A stretch of DNA of 64,000 bases, from positions 248,001 through 312,000 of the forward strand of contig NZ_JAELVF020000004.1 of NCBI RefSeq assembly GCF_018101125.2. The letters run 5' to 3'. Position numbers and translations under genes: made by a program. Shown piece by piece: positions 62,488-64,000 of this stretch. The notes under the pieces are model-generated. The model had not been told where the DNA came from. It searched no databases and worked only from the letters and a program-made list of their open reading frames with translations. How positions within the stretch are numbered: position 1 is the stretch's first letter; every line of letters starts with the position of its first letter. Source of the DNA: Streptomyces tardus. GTDB taxonomy: Bacteria; Actinomycetota; Actinomycetes; Streptomycetales; Streptomycetaceae.

Positions 62488-62499
62488 GAACACCTGTTC
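62488..62499. promoter_or_regulatory. LexA (SOS) box
   Basis: GAACACCTGTTC, a perfect match to the Gram-positive/actinobacterial SOS consensus GAAC-N4-GTTC, centred about 33 bp before the radical SAM start. The divergent SRPBCC gene begins 134 bp away on the other side. Confidence 0.8.
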
Positions 62500-62632
62500 G
62501 CATCCGGGCTGTCAAGCCGGATTTGGGCGGCCGGGCTCGGGGTGATGGGATGGCTGCCGTCATCCCGCCGTGACCGCTGAGCCGGTCGAGGCCGAGGGCC
62601 GGCGGGTCGCTCAGAGGCACAGGAGGAGCCAC

Positions 62633-63085
62633 ATGGCACAGGTCGAGGCAACGACGCAGCGGGAGATCGCCGCCGACCCCGACGATGTCTTCGACGCCCT
62701 CGCGGACTACCGCGAGGTCCGAGGCAAGGTGCTCCCCGGCCAGTACAGCGAGTACGAGGTGCGCGAGGGCGGCGACGGGGAGGGCACCCTCGTGCACTGG
62801 AAGCTCCAGGCGACCAGCAAGCGCGTGCGCGACTGCCTGCTGGAGGTCACCGAGCCGCGCGACGGCCAGCTGGTCGAGAAGGACCGCAACTCCTCGATGG
62901 TGACGACCTGGACCGTCAGCCCGGCCGGCACCGGCAGGGCGCGGGTCGTCGTCAAGACCGTCTGGGACGGCGCGGGCGGCATCGGCGGATTCTTCGAGCG
63001 GACGTTCGCGCCCAAGGGTCTGGCTCGAATCCACGACGAACTTCTGGCCAACCTCGCGGCCGAGGTGGAGAAGGCCTCCGCCTGA
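62633..63085 (+). CDS. SRPBCC-family (START-like) protein
   Basis: 150 residues from ATG 62633 with AGGAGGA ahead. QVEATTQREIAADPDDVFDALADYREV starts the fold, beta strands follow (GEGTLVHWKLQATSKRVRDC, MVTTWTVSPAGTGRARVVVKT) and the long C-terminal helix FAPKGLARIHDELLANLAAEV closes the cavity. This is the polyketide-cyclase/dehydrase-like lipid-binding group. The ligand is unknown. It lies across a shared upstream region from the SOS-box gene. Confidence 0.85.
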   Translation: MAQVEATTQREIAADPDDVFDALADYREVRGKVLPGQYSEYEVREGGDGEGTLVHWKLQATSKRVRDCLLEVTEPRDGQLVEKDRNSSMVTTWTVSPAGTGRARVVVKTVWDGAGGIGGFFERTFAPKGLARIHDELLANLAAEVEKASA

Positions 63086-63176
63086 CCGAGCCGCCGACCG
63101 GCCGTTTCGACCCGGTCCCGGCCGCGCCCGGGACCGGGCTTCTCAGCCCACCGCACGGCGGCTAACGTTGCCCGGT

Positions 63177-64000
63177 ATGAAGATCCTCATCAGCGCGGAC
63201 ATGGAAGGTGCCACCGGCGTCACCTGGCCTGCCGACGTGCTGCCCGGCACCCCGCAGTGGCAGCGGTGCCGTTCGATGTTCACCAGTGACGTGAACGCGG
63301 CAGCCCTCGGCTTCCTGGCCGGAGGCGCGGACGAGGTGCTGGTCAACGAGGCCCACTGGACCATGCGCAACCTGCTCCTCGAAGAGCTCGACGAGCGGGT
63401 CCAGATGCTCACCGGCCGGCACAAGGCGCTGTCCATGGTGGAGGGCGTGCAGCACGGCGACGTGGACGGCATCGCCTTCATCGGCTACCACACCGGCGCC
63501 GGCGACGAGGGCGTGCTCGCCCACACCTACCTCGCCAACTCCCTGACCGGGGTGTGGGTCGACGGGGTGCGCGCCAGCGAGGGCCTCCTGAACTCTCTGG
63601 TCGTCGCCGAGTACGGGGTCCCCGTCGTCCTGGTCACCGGTGACGACCGTGCCTGCGAGGACTCCCGGGGCTACGCGCCCGAGGCCGAGACCGTGGCCGT
63701 CAAGGACTACGTCTCGCGCTACGCGGCCGTCTGCCGCACACCCGCCCGCACCGCAGCCGACATCCGCGCCGCGGCTGCGGCCGCCGTCCGGCTGGCCGTT
63801 CGCACCGAGCCGGTCAGCGGGCCGCACGAGATGGAGATGGAGTTCGACGCCGAGCACCTGGCGGGCGCCGCCACGGTGGTGCCCGGCGTGCGGCAGACCG
63901 GCGAGCGCCGCGTCGCCTACCGCTCCCCGAACATGTACGAGGGCATCCGCTGCTTCAAAGCGGTCACCACCGTCGTCTCGAACGCCGTGGAGGAGACCTA
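63177..64000 (+). CDS. dppA: M55-family D-aminopeptidase (DppA-like), 3'-truncated by window end
   Basis: The frame is open from ATG 63177 to the last base, about 274 residues. MKILISADMEGATGVTW carries the zinc ligands Asp8 and Glu10. EAHWTMRNLLLEE, GIAFIGYHTGAGDEGVLAHT (metal histidine) and SEGLLNSLVVAEYG follow as in DppA, a zinc-dependent D-amino-acid aminopeptidase often linked to dipeptide import. The family usually has about 275-285 residues, so only a few residues should be missing. Confidence 0.9.
   Translation, partial: MKILISADMEGATGVTWPADVLPGTPQWQRCRSMFTSDVNAAALGFLAGGADEVLVNEAHWTMRNLLLEELDERVQMLTGRHKALSMVEGVQHGDVDGIAFIGYHTGAGDEGVLAHTYLANSLTGVWVDGVRASEGLLNSLVVAEYGVPVVLVTGDDRACEDSRGYAPEAETVAVKDYVSRYAAVCRTPARTAADIRAAAAAAVRLAVRTEPVSGPHEMEMEFDAEHLAGAATVVPGVRQTGERRVAYRSPNMYEGIRCFKAVTTVVSNAVEET

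Overview
The window is about 70% GC with strongly biased third codon positions. Almost every gene has its closest recognisable relatives in Streptomyces: a type VII secretion system with paired mycosins, an IclR-controlled allantoin cluster, ROK kinases and ethylmalonyl-CoA-type lyases. I read it as a Streptomyces or close streptomycete chromosome segment. No rRNA, tRNA, CRISPR array or intact insertion sequence was seen.

Layout. (1) 1-11.3 kb, purine and glyoxylate block: NCS2 purine permease (5' cut), malate synthase aceB, a MobA/MocA-like nucleotidyltransferase, a scrambled stretch of gene fragments joined by perfect palindromes (about 4.26-5.56 kb), an imine-reductase-like gene beside a decayed HxlR regulator, then the IclR regulator (allR), allantoinase (allB) and allantoicase. 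The aceB and allB upstream regions share a composite inverted-repeat element, probably the AllR operator. (2) 11.8-16.7 kb: RbsB/RbsC/ATPase-type sugar ABC transporter, ROK kinase and a membrane-anchored protein, all overlapping. (3) 16.8-20.4 kb: a PcaD-PcaC fusion, a metallo-beta-lactamase-fold protein, exonuclease III and a truncated PIN toxin. (4) 20.7-37.2 kb: type VII secretion locus with eccB, mycP, a lower-GC accessory module (second mycosin, two helical WXG-type proteins, a 739-residue putative substrate and a lipoprotein), two WXG100 genes, eccC and the divergent eccD. (5) 37.5-45 kb: SpoIIE-type phosphatase, S58 peptidase, secreted SGNH hydrolase, a small conserved protein, a 5'-truncated aspS, and a second set of nested perfect palindromes. 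(6) 45.4-50.2 kb: reductive pyrimidine catabolism operon (ureidopropionase-type nitrilase, class III aminotransferase, dihydropyrimidinase, F420/LLM-type oxidoreductase). (7) 50.7-64 kb: inositol-phosphatase-like enzyme, FAD oxidoreductase, an HTH plus Clp-N pair with tandem operators, glycerate kinase, the phosphatidylserine/phosphatidylethanolamine pair pssA-psd, malyl-CoA-type lyase, acetyltransferases, a TetR regulator, a HEAT-repeat protein, an Rv2578c-type radical SAM protein behind a consensus LexA box, an SRPBCC protein and a D-aminopeptidase cut by the window end.

How the genes connect. Allantoin breakdown yields ureidoglycolate and then glyoxylate. Malate synthase, glycerate kinase and the malyl-CoA-type lyase in the window all sit on glyoxylate-consuming or glyoxylate-forming routes, and the pyrimidine operon is a second nitrogen-salvage path. 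The type VII locus is the largest accessory unit, and its low-GC interior is the best place to look for something new. The two palindromic scars (about 5 kb and 44 kb) have the same nested fold-back form and each truncates genes. They are either assembly artefacts or unusual rearrangements and should be resolved before anything is built on the truncated aspS.
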